DNA from: Clostridium collagenovorans DSM 3089
GTDB taxonomy: Bacteria; Bacillota; Clostridia; Clostridiales; Clostridiaceae
Length of the DNA stretch: 64,000 bases
Direction: 5' to 3'
Assembly: GCF_900130005.1 (NCBI RefSeq)
Contig: NZ_FQXP01000011.1
Location: 13,951 to 77,950 of the forward strand
Shown here: positions 35,882-45,934 of the stretch, in pieces
Layout of the letters: each line of letters starts with the position of its first letter
How positions within the stretch are numbered: position 1 is the first letter of the stretch
The notes under the pieces: model-generated
What the model was told of the DNA's origin: nothing
Seen by the model: the letters and a program-made list of their open reading frames with translations, nothing else
Database searches by the model: none
Translations under genes and position numbers: made by a program

Positions 35882-35936
35882 TTTAACATATGTTAAATTC
35901 AATAAATATGCTTATATAATCATATTTATTGAATTT
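35882..35936. promoter_or_regulatory. Operator-like palindrome and inverted repeat before rbsD
   Basis: TTTAACATATGTTAAA (35882-35897) is a perfect 16-bp palindrome. Overlapping it is an inverted repeat with perfect 16-bp arms (AAATTCAATAAATATG at 35895-35910, complement at 35921-35936). Both lie directly downstream of the promoter, so a repressor site or a 5'-end RNA hairpin is likely. A T run follows the repeat on the plus strand, but no plus-strand gene leads into it. Confidence 0.55.
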
Positions 35937-35947
35937 TTTTCTTATAT

Positions 35948-35976
35948 AGAATAACACATTTAAAATTATACTTCAA
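35948..35976 (-). promoter_or_regulatory. Promoter of rbsDACB
   Basis: Minus-strand TTGAAG (35971-35976), 17 bases, TATTCT (35948-35953). Transcription would start near 35941, right at the edge of the inverted repeat. Nothing else recognisable is seen up to 36142. Confidence 0.6.
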
Positions 35977-36142
35977 CATTTTTCTACTTTTAAATGTTTT
36001 TTTTGCATTTTATAGTATATTTTTTTATTATTGTTGCGTATTTTTTTAAATTTATTATATACTTAATGTCATTTTTAATACTTTAATCAATATTTAGTAT
36101 TTATTTTTTCAATTCTTGAATTATTATCAATTTACATTCATA

Positions 36143-36193
36143 AAAAATAGCCAAAACTTAAGTATTATTTTTAATACAAAGTTTTAGCTATTC
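36143..36193 (-). terminator. Terminator of the first peptide operon
   Basis: AATAGC...GCTATT with AAAACTT/AAGTTTT and GTATT/AATAC inner stems (36147-36193), then Ts on the minus strand, just after the amidohydrolase stop. Confidence 0.8.
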
Positions 36194-36228
36194 AATAGTT
36201 TTATTAATTTTTCATGATGATTAATAAA

Positions 36229-37398
36229 TTATTCTATATTATTAAGATACTCAATAGCATATTGACTATATAAAGCACTTCCAAGTTCTAAAGTATCTTC
36301 ATCTATATTAAACTTTTGATGATGAAGAGGATAACAAGTATCCCTTTCTTTATTTCCCACTCCTAAGAATGCCAAAACGCCTGGAACTCGTTCTAAATAA
36401 AGAGAGAAATCCTCTCCAGTTGGAATTTTTTCCTGAATATACACAGCTTCTTCTCCTGCTATTTTATTCAAAGCTACTTCAGCTATTCTACTACATTCTT
36501 TATCATTAACTGTTGGATTTATACCAACTCTATAATCTAACTCTACATCTGCTCTATACATCTCAGCAGTTTTAGTTACTATTCTTTTAAATGCTTCTGG
36601 TAAAACAGATTTTAAATCCTTATTAAAGTATCTTATAGATCCTTGTAATTCTGCTTCATCAGCTAATATATTAGCTTTTTTTCCTGAATGGAATGTACCT
36701 ATACTTACAACAACAGAGTCAAGTGGATTAATTTCTCTACTTACTAAAGCTTGTAAATTAACCACTAATGATGAAGCTATAAACAAAGCATCTATTCCTT
36801 GATGAGGCATTGATCCATGTCCACTTTTTCCTTTGATTTTAATTCTAAAGCCATCTGCTCCAGCCATTCTTTGTCCTTCTTGCACGGAAGCTTTTCCAGC
36901 TGGAATATCAGGTAGTACATGAATTGCAAAAGCTGTATTAACATCATCTAACAAACCTTCTTTAAGCATTCTATATGATGCTCCCCCAATTTCCTCTGCT
37001 GGCTGAAAAGCTAACTTAACCCTACCATTAATTTTCTCTCTCATATTATTAAGTATTTTCGCTGCACCTAATAACATAGCTGTATGTGCATCATGTCCAC
37101 AGGCATGCATTATTCCTGGAACTTGCGATTTATAATCAACATCTGTTTCTTCCTCTACTGGTAAAGCATCCATATCAGCTCTTAATACCACTGTGTTTCC
37201 ACTGTTTTTACCTTCTATATAAGCTATTACACCAGTTTCACAAGTAAGATCGTATTTAATATTTTCTTTTTCTAATTCTCTTATAATTAATTCCTTTGTT
37301 TTAAACTCATTTAATCCCAATTCAGGATTTTTATGTATAGACCTTCTTAAATCTACTATATATTCTTTTAAATCTAAAGATAATTCTCTTGTAGACAT
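36229..37398 (-). CDS. M20-family amidohydrolase (IAA-amino acid/hippurate hydrolase type)
   Basis: 389 residues. The M20D signatures VLRADMDALPVEEE and MHACGHDAHTAMLLGAA (near 70-110) and GKSGHGSMPHQGIDA (dimerisation domain) are seen; the Cys and His residues bind the metal pair. Family members remove acyl groups from N-acyl amino acids, for example aminoacylases and hippurate hydrolases. It is the last gene of a peptide ABC operon, 14 bases after the second permease gene, so its substrate is probably an imported peptide or acyl amino acid. Exact substrate unknown. Confidence 0.88.
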   Translation of the reverse strand: MSTRELSLDLKEYIVDLRRSIHKNPELGLNEFKTKELIIRELEKENIKYDLTCETGVIAYIEGKNSGNTVVLRADMDALPVEEETDVDYKSQVPGIMHACGHDAHTAMLLGAAKILNNMREKINGRVKLAFQPAEEIGGASYRMLKEGLLDDVNTAFAIHVLPDIPAGKASVQEGQRMAGADGFRIKIKGKSGHGSMPHQGIDALFIASSLVVNLQALVSREINPLDSVVVSIGTFHSGKKANILADEAELQGSIRYFNKDLKSVLPEAFKRIVTKTAEMYRADVELDYRVGINPTVNDKECSRIAEVALNKIAGEEAVYIQEKIPTGEDFSLYLERVPGVLAFLGVGNKERDTCYPLHHQKFNIDEDTLELGSALYSQYAIEYLNNIE

Positions 37399-37412
37399 AG
37401 CTTTCCCCCTAA

Positions 37413-38363
37413 TTATTTATCTAGTGATTTCACATCTAATACATCTCTAAAAGCATCCCCTAATACATTAAAACTTAATACAGTTAATAGTATTAATAGC
37501 CCTGGAAATACTGGCATAAGCGGTGATTCCATCATGTATGTTTGAGCATTTTGAAGCATACTTCCCCAAGATGCCTTTGGTAATTGGACACCCAATCCTA
37601 AGAAACTTAAAGATGATTCTGTAAGTATTGCACTTGCTATACTTATAGTCGCTGCTACTGTAATAGATGATGTTATATTAGGTAATATGTGCTTAAATAT
37701 CACTCTAATATTTGAAGCTCCTAAGGTCTTAGCCGCTAAAACAAATTCACTTTCTTTTAACTTCATAGTCTCAGCCCTAACTATTCTAGATACACCCATC
37801 CAACCAAACATACCTATAATCACAATAACCGTAGTCATGCTAGGTTTAACATAAGCATTTATTATTATAATCAATAAAAAACTTGGAATTGACATTAAAA
37901 TATCTATGCATCTCATTAAAATAGCATCTAATTTTCCACCAATATATCCACTTATAGTACCTACCAAAGTACCTATTGTAACGGATATCAACATAGAAAA
38001 TATTCCAACAGTTAAGGATACCCTTCCTCCATATAAAGCTCTTGTAAAGTAATCTCTTCCTAAATCATCCGTACCAAAAGGATGTGCTAAACTTGGCGTT
38101 TGTAGTTTGTTAACTAAATTCAAAGCATCAGGATCATAAGGAGATAAAAAAGCTAATATAGAAGCTAAACCTATTACAATAAGTGTAATTAAACATATCA
38201 TAGCTAATTTATTAGTCTTTAAAATCATTTTTATATTAGAAAAAGTACTTCTAGGTTTTCTTAATGCCTCATTTTCTGAACTTCCATCATTAATTTCAAT
38301 ATCAGTAAAAAGTTCCTTAGATAACTCTATATCACTATTATTAACCTCTATATTTTCCAACAT
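37413..38363 (-). CDS. Peptide ABC transporter permease (DppC/OppC type), operon 1
   Basis: 316 residues with a 50-residue cytoplasmic N-terminus and six helices. HPFGTDDLGRDYFTRALYGGRVSL and the EAA loop AAKTLGASNIRVIFKHILPNI are DppC signatures. It pairs with the DppB-type permease encoded two bases upstream. There is no ATPase gene in this operon. Confidence 0.9.
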   Translation of the reverse strand: MLENIEVNNSDIELSKELFTDIEINDGSSENEALRKPRSTFSNIKMILKTNKLAMICLITLIVIGLASILAFLSPYDPDALNLVNKLQTPSLAHPFGTDDLGRDYFTRALYGGRVSLTVGIFSMLISVTIGTLVGTISGYIGGKLDAILMRCIDILMSIPSFLLIIIINAYVKPSMTTVIVIIGMFGWMGVSRIVRAETMKLKESEFVLAAKTLGASNIRVIFKHILPNITSSITVAATISIASAILTESSLSFLGLGVQLPKASWGSMLQNAQTYMMESPLMPVFPGLLILLTVLSFNVLGDAFRDVLDVKSLDK

Positions 38364-38365
38364 AA

Positions 38366-39322
38366 TTATGACTTCACCCCCTGCTTAATTCTAGGATCTA
38401 TTACACCATATAAAGTATCAGCCAGCATATTTCCTATTACTAAAAGCAAACAAGATAACATAGTGAATCCCATAATCACAGGATAATCTCTTGATAATAT
38501 TCCACTCATTCCTAAACTACCCATTCCAGGCCACCCGAATACAGTTTCAGTAATGAAAGCTCCTGATACTAAATGTGCTAAATTCATACCTACAAGAGTA
38601 ATTATAGGTAATAAGCAATTTTTTAATATATGTTTTATTAATACTTCATTTCTAGACAACCCTTTAGCCGTTGCTGTCATAACATAATCCTCTGATAGTT
38701 GTGATATTGTATTGGCTCTTATGTATCTGGTAAAAACTGCAATATTATATAAGCTAAGTACTATAACAGGCATTATTCCATGTTTAATCAAATCCCACAT
38801 AGATTCAACACCCACAGTTCTCATTCCATTACTCGGAAGCCATTTCAGGATTAATGAGAATAGTACTATAAGTAATATAGCAAACCAAAATGAAGGAATA
38901 GAGACTCCTATATAAGAAACAAATCCTATAACATTATCAATTTTTTTATTTTTGTTGAGTCCGGCTATTAACCCTAAAGGTATAGAGATGATGATAGATA
39001 TAAGTAAGGATGTTCCCATTAATCCAACAGTTGCAGGTATACGTTCCTTAATTAAAGTCGAAACCGGTTGATGATTAACAATGGAATAACCCAAATCCCC
39101 CTTGGCAACATTCTTAATCCACTTAACATATCTTACATGAACTGGTTGATCCAATCCCATTTCAACTCTTATTCTCTCGACATCCTGTTCAGTCATAGAA
39201 GAGTCTATATACATATTTACCGGATCTCCCGGTGCTAAATTAATTATTAAAAATGCAAAAACTGATACCAAAAATATAACCGGTATAATTTGCAATACTC
39301 TTTTTAAAACAAAGTTTTTCAT
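38366..39322 (-). CDS. Peptide ABC transporter permease (DppB/OppB type), operon 1
   Basis: 318 residues with six helices. LINLAPGDPVNMYIDSSM near the N-terminus and the EAA loop TATAKGLSRNEVLIKHILKN, followed by ETVFGWPGMGSLG, are typical of DppB/GsiC. It forms the translocation pore with the next gene product. Confidence 0.9.
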   Translation of the reverse strand: MKNFVLKRVLQIIPVIFLVSVFAFLIINLAPGDPVNMYIDSSMTEQDVERIRVEMGLDQPVHVRYVKWIKNVAKGDLGYSIVNHQPVSTLIKERIPATVGLMGTSLLISIIISIPLGLIAGLNKNKKIDNVIGFVSYIGVSIPSFWFAILLIVLFSLILKWLPSNGMRTVGVESMWDLIKHGIMPVIVLSLYNIAVFTRYIRANTISQLSEDYVMTATAKGLSRNEVLIKHILKNCLLPIITLVGMNLAHLVSGAFITETVFGWPGMGSLGMSGILSRDYPVIMGFTMLSCLLLVIGNMLADTLYGVIDPRIKQGVKS

Positions 39323-39423
39323 AAATTATTACAGCTCCCCTTCTTGAAAACTCTTAACTAAATAACAATTATAAAACTTACTTAAAAATAGGAGGACCTA
39401 AGTTTGTCCTCCTATTTTTCACA

Positions 39424-41016
39424 TTATTTCTCTACCATATATAATTTCATATAATCTTCAAAAATAGGAATAGCTTTAATTGCATCTAATCCTCTAAATT
39501 GACTTTGTGTAGCCATACTAAAGTTAGGATATGCTATAGGATATATGGTAAAATCATCTTTAATTTGTTGCTGTAACTTCTTATATATTTCTTCTCTTTT
39601 AGTTTTATCCATTTCCTCAACACCTGCTGCCCAAAGTGCATTAGCTTCCTCACTACTATAAACAGTTTGTGAATTAGCTCCTCCAGTAACAAACATTCCC
39701 TTAAATGAATCTGGTTCGTCTGGTGCAGGGTATCCATTTAACCCTAACTCATAATCCTCATCATGAGTAAAGAACTTAGCAAAGAATGATTGAGTTTCAT
39801 ATGGTATTACTTCTACATTAACACCTATTTCTTTTAATTGTTGTTGAATTACTAATGCGGTATTTTCTTGATTTCCTCTATTTGAATTATAAATTAATTT
39901 TATAGTTTTACCTTTTAATCCTGATTCTTCAGCAAGTTTTTTAGCTTTATCTAAGTCTTGTTTATAGTTTTCAATTTTATCATCATAGAAATATGCTGAT
40001 GGACTAAAACATGAATTAGCAGCTTTAGCTACTTTTTCTGAACCATAAGCACCCTGTACTATTTCATCTACATTTAATGCAAGTGCCACTGCTTCTCTTG
40101 ATTTTACATCCTTCATTATAGGAGAGTTGTAATTAAATGCCATGTAATTAACTCTTCCCTCTGGATAAGCATAGACTTTATAATCTTTATCTTTCTCATA
40201 TTTATCGTATTTAGAGTCGTCATTTATTTCTCTCATACTTAATTCTTTATTTTGAAGTCCTAACTCTTGAGCACTTTGATCTGGAACTATTTTAAATACT
40301 ACCTTTGCAAAATTAGGTTTACCCATATGATAATCTTCAAATCTTTCAAGAACTAAACTTCCGCCTCTTTTCCATTCCTTAACCTTATAAGGTCCTGAAC
40401 CTATACCAAGATTATTTTTTTCAGATTTAGCAAGGTCTACCTCTCCCTCATAAATATGTTTTGGAAGTATATTAAGTCTACCTATAAGTGTAATAAATGG
40501 TGCTGATACTGAAGGCAAATCAAATTTAACTGTTGTTTCATCCACCTTTGAAACCTTAACAGGCTTTCCATTAACCATAACTGAATTCTTTGACTTTATT
40601 CCCTTAGTTTCATCTAAAATACTTTCAACAGTAAAGACAACATCATCTGCTGTTATCTTCTGTCCATCATGCCATTTTAAGTTATCTTTTAACTTTATCG
40701 TTAAACTTAAATAATCTTCTGACCATTCATATTTCTCCGCTAAATAATATCTAGTTCCATTAGAATCAGTCATAAATAGTGGATCATAAATAGGATTTAA
40801 AATTATAGCATCTTCTTTAGTTGGTGCAACAAGAGGATTTAATGTAGATACATCCCCTGGCATAGGAATTATAAAATCTCCACCATCGACCTTCTTTTCT
40901 TCAACAGCTGATTCATTTTTAGAATTATCTGCTGAAGATGATTTTTCTCCACATCCTACCATACCTAAACAAAATACAGTTGCTAAAACCATAGCTAAAA
41001 TCTTTTTCTTTTTCAT
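39424..41016 (-). CDS. Peptide-binding lipoprotein (SBP family 5), operon 1
   Basis: 530 residues. The signal peptide ends in CLGMVGC, with the lipidated cysteine at about 22, then a Ser/Asn-rich linker. The body is a family-5 solute-binding protein (LAEKYEWSEDYLSLTIKLKD, WHDGQKITADDVVFTVE, LGIGSGPYKVKEW). It brings peptides to the permeases encoded downstream. Its promoter region shares a 75-base element with that of the other peptide operon. Confidence 0.9.
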   Translation of the reverse strand: MKKKKILAMVLATVFCLGMVGCGEKSSSADNSKNESAVEEKKVDGGDFIIPMPGDVSTLNPLVAPTKEDAIILNPIYDPLFMTDSNGTRYYLAEKYEWSEDYLSLTIKLKDNLKWHDGQKITADDVVFTVESILDETKGIKSKNSVMVNGKPVKVSKVDETTVKFDLPSVSAPFITLIGRLNILPKHIYEGEVDLAKSEKNNLGIGSGPYKVKEWKRGGSLVLERFEDYHMGKPNFAKVVFKIVPDQSAQELGLQNKELSMREINDDSKYDKYEKDKDYKVYAYPEGRVNYMAFNYNSPIMKDVKSREAVALALNVDEIVQGAYGSEKVAKAANSCFSPSAYFYDDKIENYKQDLDKAKKLAEESGLKGKTIKLIYNSNRGNQENTALVIQQQLKEIGVNVEVIPYETQSFFAKFFTHDEDYELGLNGYPAPDEPDSFKGMFVTGGANSQTVYSSEEANALWAAGVEEMDKTKREEIYKKLQQQIKDDFTIYPIAYPNFSMATQSQFRGLDAIKAIPIFEDYMKLYMVEK

Positions 41017-41729
41017 TTTGTCCTCCCCTTAATAAAAATACCCATATCATAATTTTTATGTAATTTCATTATGTAATTTATAAAAACTTTTCCATAATTC
41101 GGTATAATGTTTGATTTTTCACAAAATAATATTTTATAAACTACATTTTTCCCCATGTATTTACCGACTTTAATAATAATTTATTATTTGTATTTTTTCC
41201 ACAACTATATTAATTTTCTATCAATCAAGTTTTACCTATATCTATTTTCTATATAATTACTTATAAGTATTTATTTTCATAATAATCAAAGCTAATTCCA
41301 TTGATTTTACAAATAAAATCTCCATCTTATAAATTTAATGTATTTTTTATAATAATTATTTAACTGGTATTTTTACTTCTTTTAATCTCATGATATTTAA
41401 AATTAATATCATTAAAATTAAACTCAATTTTCCACAATTCTTTAGTTTAAGCATAAAAAAGATCAAATTTATAATCACTTTTATTATTAAAATAAACTTG
41501 CATAGACTTAAGACCTGATTTTAAATAATAATATATACCCTAGTCCTACTGTCATTAAGAATTTTATATACTATAAATTTATATAAATACATTTTTTGTA
41601 TAATTTCTAAGATTATTATATATAAATCATGTATAATTTAAATATACATACTTGTTACATTACATTAAGTTAAAACATTCTTATAATGAATTTTTCATTT
41701 TAAATTTTCTAAGAAAGGAGGGAATACTA
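41017..41729. other. Long AT-rich intergenic region upstream of peptide operon 1
   Basis: No gene seen between 41017 and the small plus-strand gene at 41730. The only structured part is the 75-base element at 41140-41214, which is repeated at 47823-47897. The rest is almost wholly A and T. Confidence 0.6.
41140..41214 (-). promoter_or_regulatory. 75-base upstream element shared by both peptide operons (copy 1)
   Basis: ACTACATTTTTCCCCAT (41140-41156) is identical to 47823-47839, and a 24-base block at 41191-41214 differs by one base from 47874-47897. The spacing between blocks is 34 bases in both. On the minus strand it holds a possible -35 box TTGTGG, and the GGGGAAAAATGTAG block would fall near or after the transcription start. 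Regulator unknown. Confidence 0.5.
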
Positions 41730-41906
41730 GTGGGCTCAAACAATAACAACAATGTTATAAAATCAACTGTTAAGAACGGCATTTCTTTTGGCTCTTGTTT
41801 AGCAATGATTATTTCTTACACTGCATGGAAATCTATTCCTTGGGCTATTATACATGGACTAATGAGCTGGGTATATGTGATTTATTACCTTGCTAAATAT
41901 GTTTAA
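41730..41906 (+). CDS. Small conserved-looking membrane protein, 58 aa
   Basis: A GTG start at 41730-41732 follows AAAGGAGGG by seven bases; an ATG-initiated extension from 41652 lacks a site. The peptide starts VGSNNNNNVIKSTVKNG and continues with two hydrophobic stretches (ISFGSCLAMIISYTAW and IPWAIIHGLMSWVYVIYYLA). I recall similar small proteins of unknown function in Clostridia and lactobacilli. It is the only plus-strand gene in this region, between two minus-strand peptide operons. Confidence 0.7.
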   Translation: MGSNNNNNVIKSTVKNGISFGSCLAMIISYTAWKSIPWAIIHGLMSWVYVIYYLAKYV

Positions 41907-41936
41907 ATTAAAACATTTAGCATTTACTTTTAAATA

Positions 41937-41990
41937 TTAAAACCCAATATAAACTTGTAAATTTATTATCCACTTTATATTGGGTTATTT
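41937..41990. terminator. Bidirectional terminator between the small gene and peptide operon 2
   Basis: Perfect 13-bp arms AACCCAATATAAA (41941-41953) and complement (41974-41986), with T-rich tails both ways, serving two convergent units. Confidence 0.82.
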
Positions 41991-42051
41991 ATCAAAATCA
42001 ATTCAAACTGAAAACTTATATTTTATGTTATAAACTACTTATTCAAAGAAT

Positions 42052-44052
42052 TTAATCACTTAACTCTCCTAAATTGCAAGATACAAAATGTTCTTTTGTA
42101 ACTTCTATAAGTTTATAAACCCTTGTCTTACAGTCATCTCTTTTATAAGGACATCTATCATAAAATTTACAACCTCTTACTTCATTTTTAATTACTTTAT
42201 TGCTCTCATTATTTAAATGTCCCTCTGCATCATTTAGCTTATCCATAGATAAAATTGATTTCAAAAGTAATTGTGTATATGGATGTATTGGATTATTAAA
42301 TAATTCTTCCTTTGAAGCTATTTCAACAATCTCACCTAAATACATTACAATTACTCTATCAGCTATATGATATAGTGTACTCAAATCATGTGATATCATA
42401 ATATATGTCAAGTTTAATTCTTCTTGAAGATCTGATAAGAGGTTTAAAATCTGAGACTTTATAGACATATCCAAAGCAGAAACAGGTTCATCTAAAATCA
42501 CTAATTCAGGTTCATTTATCAGTGACCTACATATACTTATTCTTTGTCTTTGTCCTCCTGAGAATTCATTAGCATATCTATGCATATACATCTCATTTAA
42601 TCCACACTTTTTCATCATATCTTGTACTATTTTTATTTTTTCTGCCTTAGTAAATTTTCTTTCTATATCAAGGGGTTCAGATATAATATCAAAAATATTC
42701 ATTCTTGGATTAAGAGAGCTATATGGATCTTGAAAAACAGCTTGTAGTTTAGCATCGAAAGTTACATTTCCCTTATCAGGTTTTAATAAACCTAGAATAA
42801 TTCTACTCAAGGTAGTCTTACCACAACCTGATTCCCCAACTATTCCTAGGGTTTCACCTTTTCTTACTGAGAAACTAACATTATCAACAGCTTTTATTTC
42901 ATCCTTAGCTCCACTACAGCACTCTGGCTTTTTAAATATTCTGCTCCACACTTTATTAAAAGAACCTCTTTGAGAAAATGTTTTTTCAATATTGGATACT
43001 TCTAAAACAATACTACTAGATTTTACTTTAGATTTAGCCGTGCTACTTTCATTATTTATTTTTTCCTTTGATTCTTTATATAATAAATCATAATTAAAAC
43101 ATCTAACCTTTTTATCTTCTTCTAAAATCAAAAACTCCGGAGCTTCAACTCTACATTTAGAAGTTGATATTTTACAACGCTCATGATATAAGCATCCTTT
43201 AGGCTTATTACTTAAATTAGGAACCATACCAGGAATAGTCGATAACCTACTACTTTTTCTTCCTATAATAGGAATAGAATTTAATAAATCCCTTGTATAT
43301 GGATGTAGTGACTTTTCAAAAATATCACTTACAGAGTTATACTCCATTACTTTGCCAGCATACATAACCATAACATCATCAGACACAGCCTTAATAACAC
43401 TTAAATCATGAGTTATCATTATAACAGCCATATTCATTTGCTTTTTTAAATTATTTATAAGTAATAATATTTCTCTTTGCATAGTAACATCAAGTGCCGT
43501 TGTAGGTTCATCACAAATAAGCAACTTAGGCTTTGATGCTAATGCCATAGCAATCATTACTCTCTGGCGTTGACCTCCCGATAATTCATGTGGATATTGC
43601 ATTAACTTACTTTTAGCATCTTGAATCTCAACAAGTTCAAGAAGCTCCTTTGCTACTTTACCGTAATCCACCTTCTTATCAAAATTGTAAAGTTTTATGA
43701 TATCTTTTAGTTGCTCGCCAATGGTAAAAACAGGATTGAGAGAAGTCATCGGTTCTTGAAAAATCATAGATATCTCTTTTCCTCTTATATTCCTCATATC
43801 CTTTGCACTAAGCTTTAATAAATTTTTTCCTTCAAATATAATTTCTCCATTATCAATCTTAGACTTTTCTTTTTGTAGTAACCCCATAATAGATAGCGAT
43901 AAGACACTTTTACCACAACCTGATTCTCCTACTATCCCTAGAGTTTTTCCTCTTTCAATAGAAAAAGATACATGCTCCAAAGCTTTTACACTTCCTTCTG
44001 AAGTATAAAAAGTTGTGCTTAAATTCTTTACTTGTAACAAAATATTATCCAA
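42052..44052 (-). CDS. Fused peptide ABC double ATPase (DppD-DppF type)
   Basis: 666 residues carrying two complete peptide-transporter ATPases in one chain. The first (1 to about 325) has Walker A GESGCGKS near 41, signature LSGGQRQR, and the C-terminal cysteine motif [14 protein letters not shown] of the OppD type. A linker rich in Ser/Lys leads to the second (about 345-666), with [16 protein letters not shown] and the closing cysteine motif [14 protein letters not shown]. The usual arrangement is two separate genes. It is the last gene of operon 2 and the only peptide ATPase seen in the window, so it may also serve operon 1. Confidence 0.92.
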   Translation of the reverse strand: MDNILLQVKNLSTTFYTSEGSVKALEHVSFSIERGKTLGIVGESGCGKSVLSLSIMGLLQKEKSKIDNGEIIFEGKNLLKLSAKDMRNIRGKEISMIFQEPMTSLNPVFTIGEQLKDIIKLYNFDKKVDYGKVAKELLELVEIQDAKSKLMQYPHELSGGQRQRVMIAMALASKPKLLICDEPTTALDVTMQREILLLINNLKKQMNMAVIMITHDLSVIKAVSDDVMVMYAGKVMEYNSVSDIFEKSLHPYTRDLLNSIPIIGRKSSRLSTIPGMVPNLSNKPKGCLYHERCKISTSKCRVEAPEFLILEEDKKVRCFNYDLLYKESKEKINNESSTAKSKVKSSSIVLEVSNIEKTFSQRGSFNKVWSRIFKKPECCSGAKDEIKAVDNVSFSVRKGETLGIVGESGCGKTTLSRIILGLLKPDKGNVTFDAKLQAVFQDPYSSLNPRMNIFDIISEPLDIERKFTKAEKIKIVQDMMKKCGLNEMYMHRYANEFSGGQRQRISICRSLINEPELVILDEPVSALDMSIKSQILNLLSDLQEELNLTYIMISHDLSTLYHIADRVIVMYLGEIVEIASKEELFNNPIHPYTQLLLKSILSMDKLNDAEGHLNNESNKVIKNEVRGCKFYDRCPYKRDDCKTRVYKLIEVTKEHFVSCNLGELSD

Positions 44053-44073
44053 AATATAAACACCTCTTTCAAA

Positions 44074-44931
44074 TTAATTCAATTTTGGATCTAGCGCATC
44101 TCTTAAGCCATCACCTAGGATATTAAAAGCCAAAACAGTAATTATAATTGCTATACCTGGATATATACTATATGTGGGATTAGTTCTTAAAAAGTTTCTT
44201 GAAGTATTTATCATAACTCCCCAACTTGCAGTAGGAGGTTGTACACCTAATCCTAAAAAGCTAAGACTTGCCTCATACATAATATTACCTGGTATATTCA
44301 TAGTAGCAACTACAGTAATAGTAGAAAGACAATTTGGTATGACATGCCTTACCAAAATCCTCAAAGTGCTCCCCCCACTTATTTTGCACATCTCTATGTA
44401 TTGATTATGTTTAAGTTTCATCACATCAGCTCTTATTATACGCGCAATACCTGTCCATCCAGTTATACCTATTGTTATAAAAACATTTTCTATACCAGGT
44501 CCAAGAGCAAACATAATTGCAATTGCAAATAATATTTGTGGAAATGAAGAAAATATCTCAATAATACGTGATATTATGGCATCTACAACTCCGCCAAAAT
44601 AACCAGCTACAACACCTAAGGTGACACCTATTATTACAGAGATAACTTCTCCAAGTACTGCAACTAATAATGATGCCCTAGCTCCATATAATATTCTTGT
44701 TAAAATATCCCTTCCAAATTCATCTGTTCCTAATAAGTGCTCCTTCGAAAAAGTACTAAGCATATTTTTCATATTTTGCTGTTCTGGAGGATATGGTGCA
44801 ATCACAGGAGCAAATATTGCCAATAAAATAATCACTATTAAAACTGCCAAGCTTATCATAACAACTTTATCTTTTTTTAATTTCTCCCACGCATCAGAAT
44901 ATAAATTATTCAATACAACTTTTTCTTTCAA
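44074..44931 (-). CDS. Peptide ABC transporter permease (DppC/OppC type), operon 2
   Basis: 285 residues with six helices. LGTDEFGRDILTRILYGARASL and the EAA loop MCKISGGSTLRILVRHVIPN are DppC signatures, and FNILGDGLRDALDPKL closes the protein. It pairs with the DppB-type gene 18 bases upstream and feeds the fused ATPase encoded downstream. Confidence 0.92.
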   Translation of the reverse strand: MKEKVVLNNLYSDAWEKLKKDKVVMISLAVLIVIILLAIFAPVIAPYPPEQQNMKNMLSTFSKEHLLGTDEFGRDILTRILYGARASLLVAVLGEVISVIIGVTLGVVAGYFGGVVDAIISRIIEIFSSFPQILFAIAIMFALGPGIENVFITIGITGWTGIARIIRADVMKLKHNQYIEMCKISGGSTLRILVRHVIPNCLSTITVVATMNIPGNIMYEASLSFLGLGVQPPTASWGVMINTSRNFLRTNPTYSIYPGIAIIITVLAFNILGDGLRDALDPKLN

Positions 44932-44949
44932 AATTTCGCCTTCCCTCTT

Positions 44950-45879
44950 TTATGAAATTTTCACTTGTGGATCTAAGAAAACATATAAAATATCAACTAT
45001 TAAATTTACAACTACAAAAATAAAGGCAATATAAATAGTACATCCTTGTATAAGTGGTATATCCCTTGCCATAACCGAACTTACCATTAGCCTTCCTATT
45101 CCAGGTATAGAAAATACAGTTTCTATTAAAACTGCTCCCCCTAAAACACCTTTTACGCTAAGCCCCAAAAATGTTACTATTGGACTAAGTGCATTCTTCA
45201 AAGCATACTTAAAAACAATTTTCACTTCAGAAATTCCCATAGCCTTTGATGTCCTAATATAGTCATTACTTAAAACCTCTACCATACTCGTTCTAGTGAT
45301 TCGTGAAAAAGATGCTACATATCTACTACCTAAAGCAATAGTAGGTAGTACAAATGAAGCTACTGAATCTACACCTGATATAGGAAAAATACCAATTTTT
45401 AACCCTAATATAATTTGAAGAATGATAGCTATCCAAAATGAAGGTGCACTTATACCTAGCATAGCAAAGCCCATCAATATTCTATCCCACACCTTTCCTC
45501 TATTTAAGGCTGAAATTATTCCTATAAAAATACCTATACTAGCCCCCCAAAGTAAAGAGCAAGTTCCTAACTTTGCCGTATACACAAAACTTTTTCTTAT
45601 CATATCCTTAACATCCATCTTTGTAGAAAATGAAGCTCCAAAATTTCCTGTTACTGCATTTTTAAGAAAATCTCCATATTGATTCATTAATGGTTTGTCC
45701 AACCCCATTTCATGACGTATTCTTTCTATAGTAGCTTTATCAGCTCTTCCTTCCATCATTACACTCACTGGATCACCAGGTAAAACATTAACTAAAAAAA
45801 ATGTCACAAATGTAACACCCATTAGCACAATAATAGTTTGAAAAACTCTTTTTAAAATATATTTTTTCAAATTCCTCAC
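44950..45879 (-). CDS. Peptide ABC transporter permease (DppB/OppB type), operon 2
   Basis: 309 residues with six helices. FLVNVLPGDPVSVMMEGRAD at the start and ETVFSIPGIGRLMVSSVMARD near the end are DppB signatures, with an EAA loop TSKAMGISEVKIVFKYALKN. It is second in the operon, 55 bases after the binding-protein gene. Confidence 0.92.
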   Translation of the reverse strand: MRNLKKYILKRVFQTIIVLMGVTFVTFFLVNVLPGDPVSVMMEGRADKATIERIRHEMGLDKPLMNQYGDFLKNAVTGNFGASFSTKMDVKDMIRKSFVYTAKLGTCSLLWGASIGIFIGIISALNRGKVWDRILMGFAMLGISAPSFWIAIILQIILGLKIGIFPISGVDSVASFVLPTIALGSRYVASFSRITRTSMVEVLSNDYIRTSKAMGISEVKIVFKYALKNALSPIVTFLGLSVKGVLGGAVLIETVFSIPGIGRLMVSSVMARDIPLIQGCTIYIAFIFVVVNLIVDILYVFLDPQVKIS

Positions 45880-45934
45880 CTCTTAGAAAAAGAACTATCA
45901 TATAGATAGCTCTTTTCTAAATTTTAATATATTC

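Noticed and set aside
35895..35943. A plus-strand terminator upstream of rbsD
   Set aside because: The hairpin has a T run on the plus strand, but no plus-strand gene leads into it, so it is listed as an operator-like element instead.
39534..39737. Same-strand 67-codon frame inside the binding-protein gene
   Set aside because: It is an out-of-frame shadow within a well-supported family-5 binding protein.
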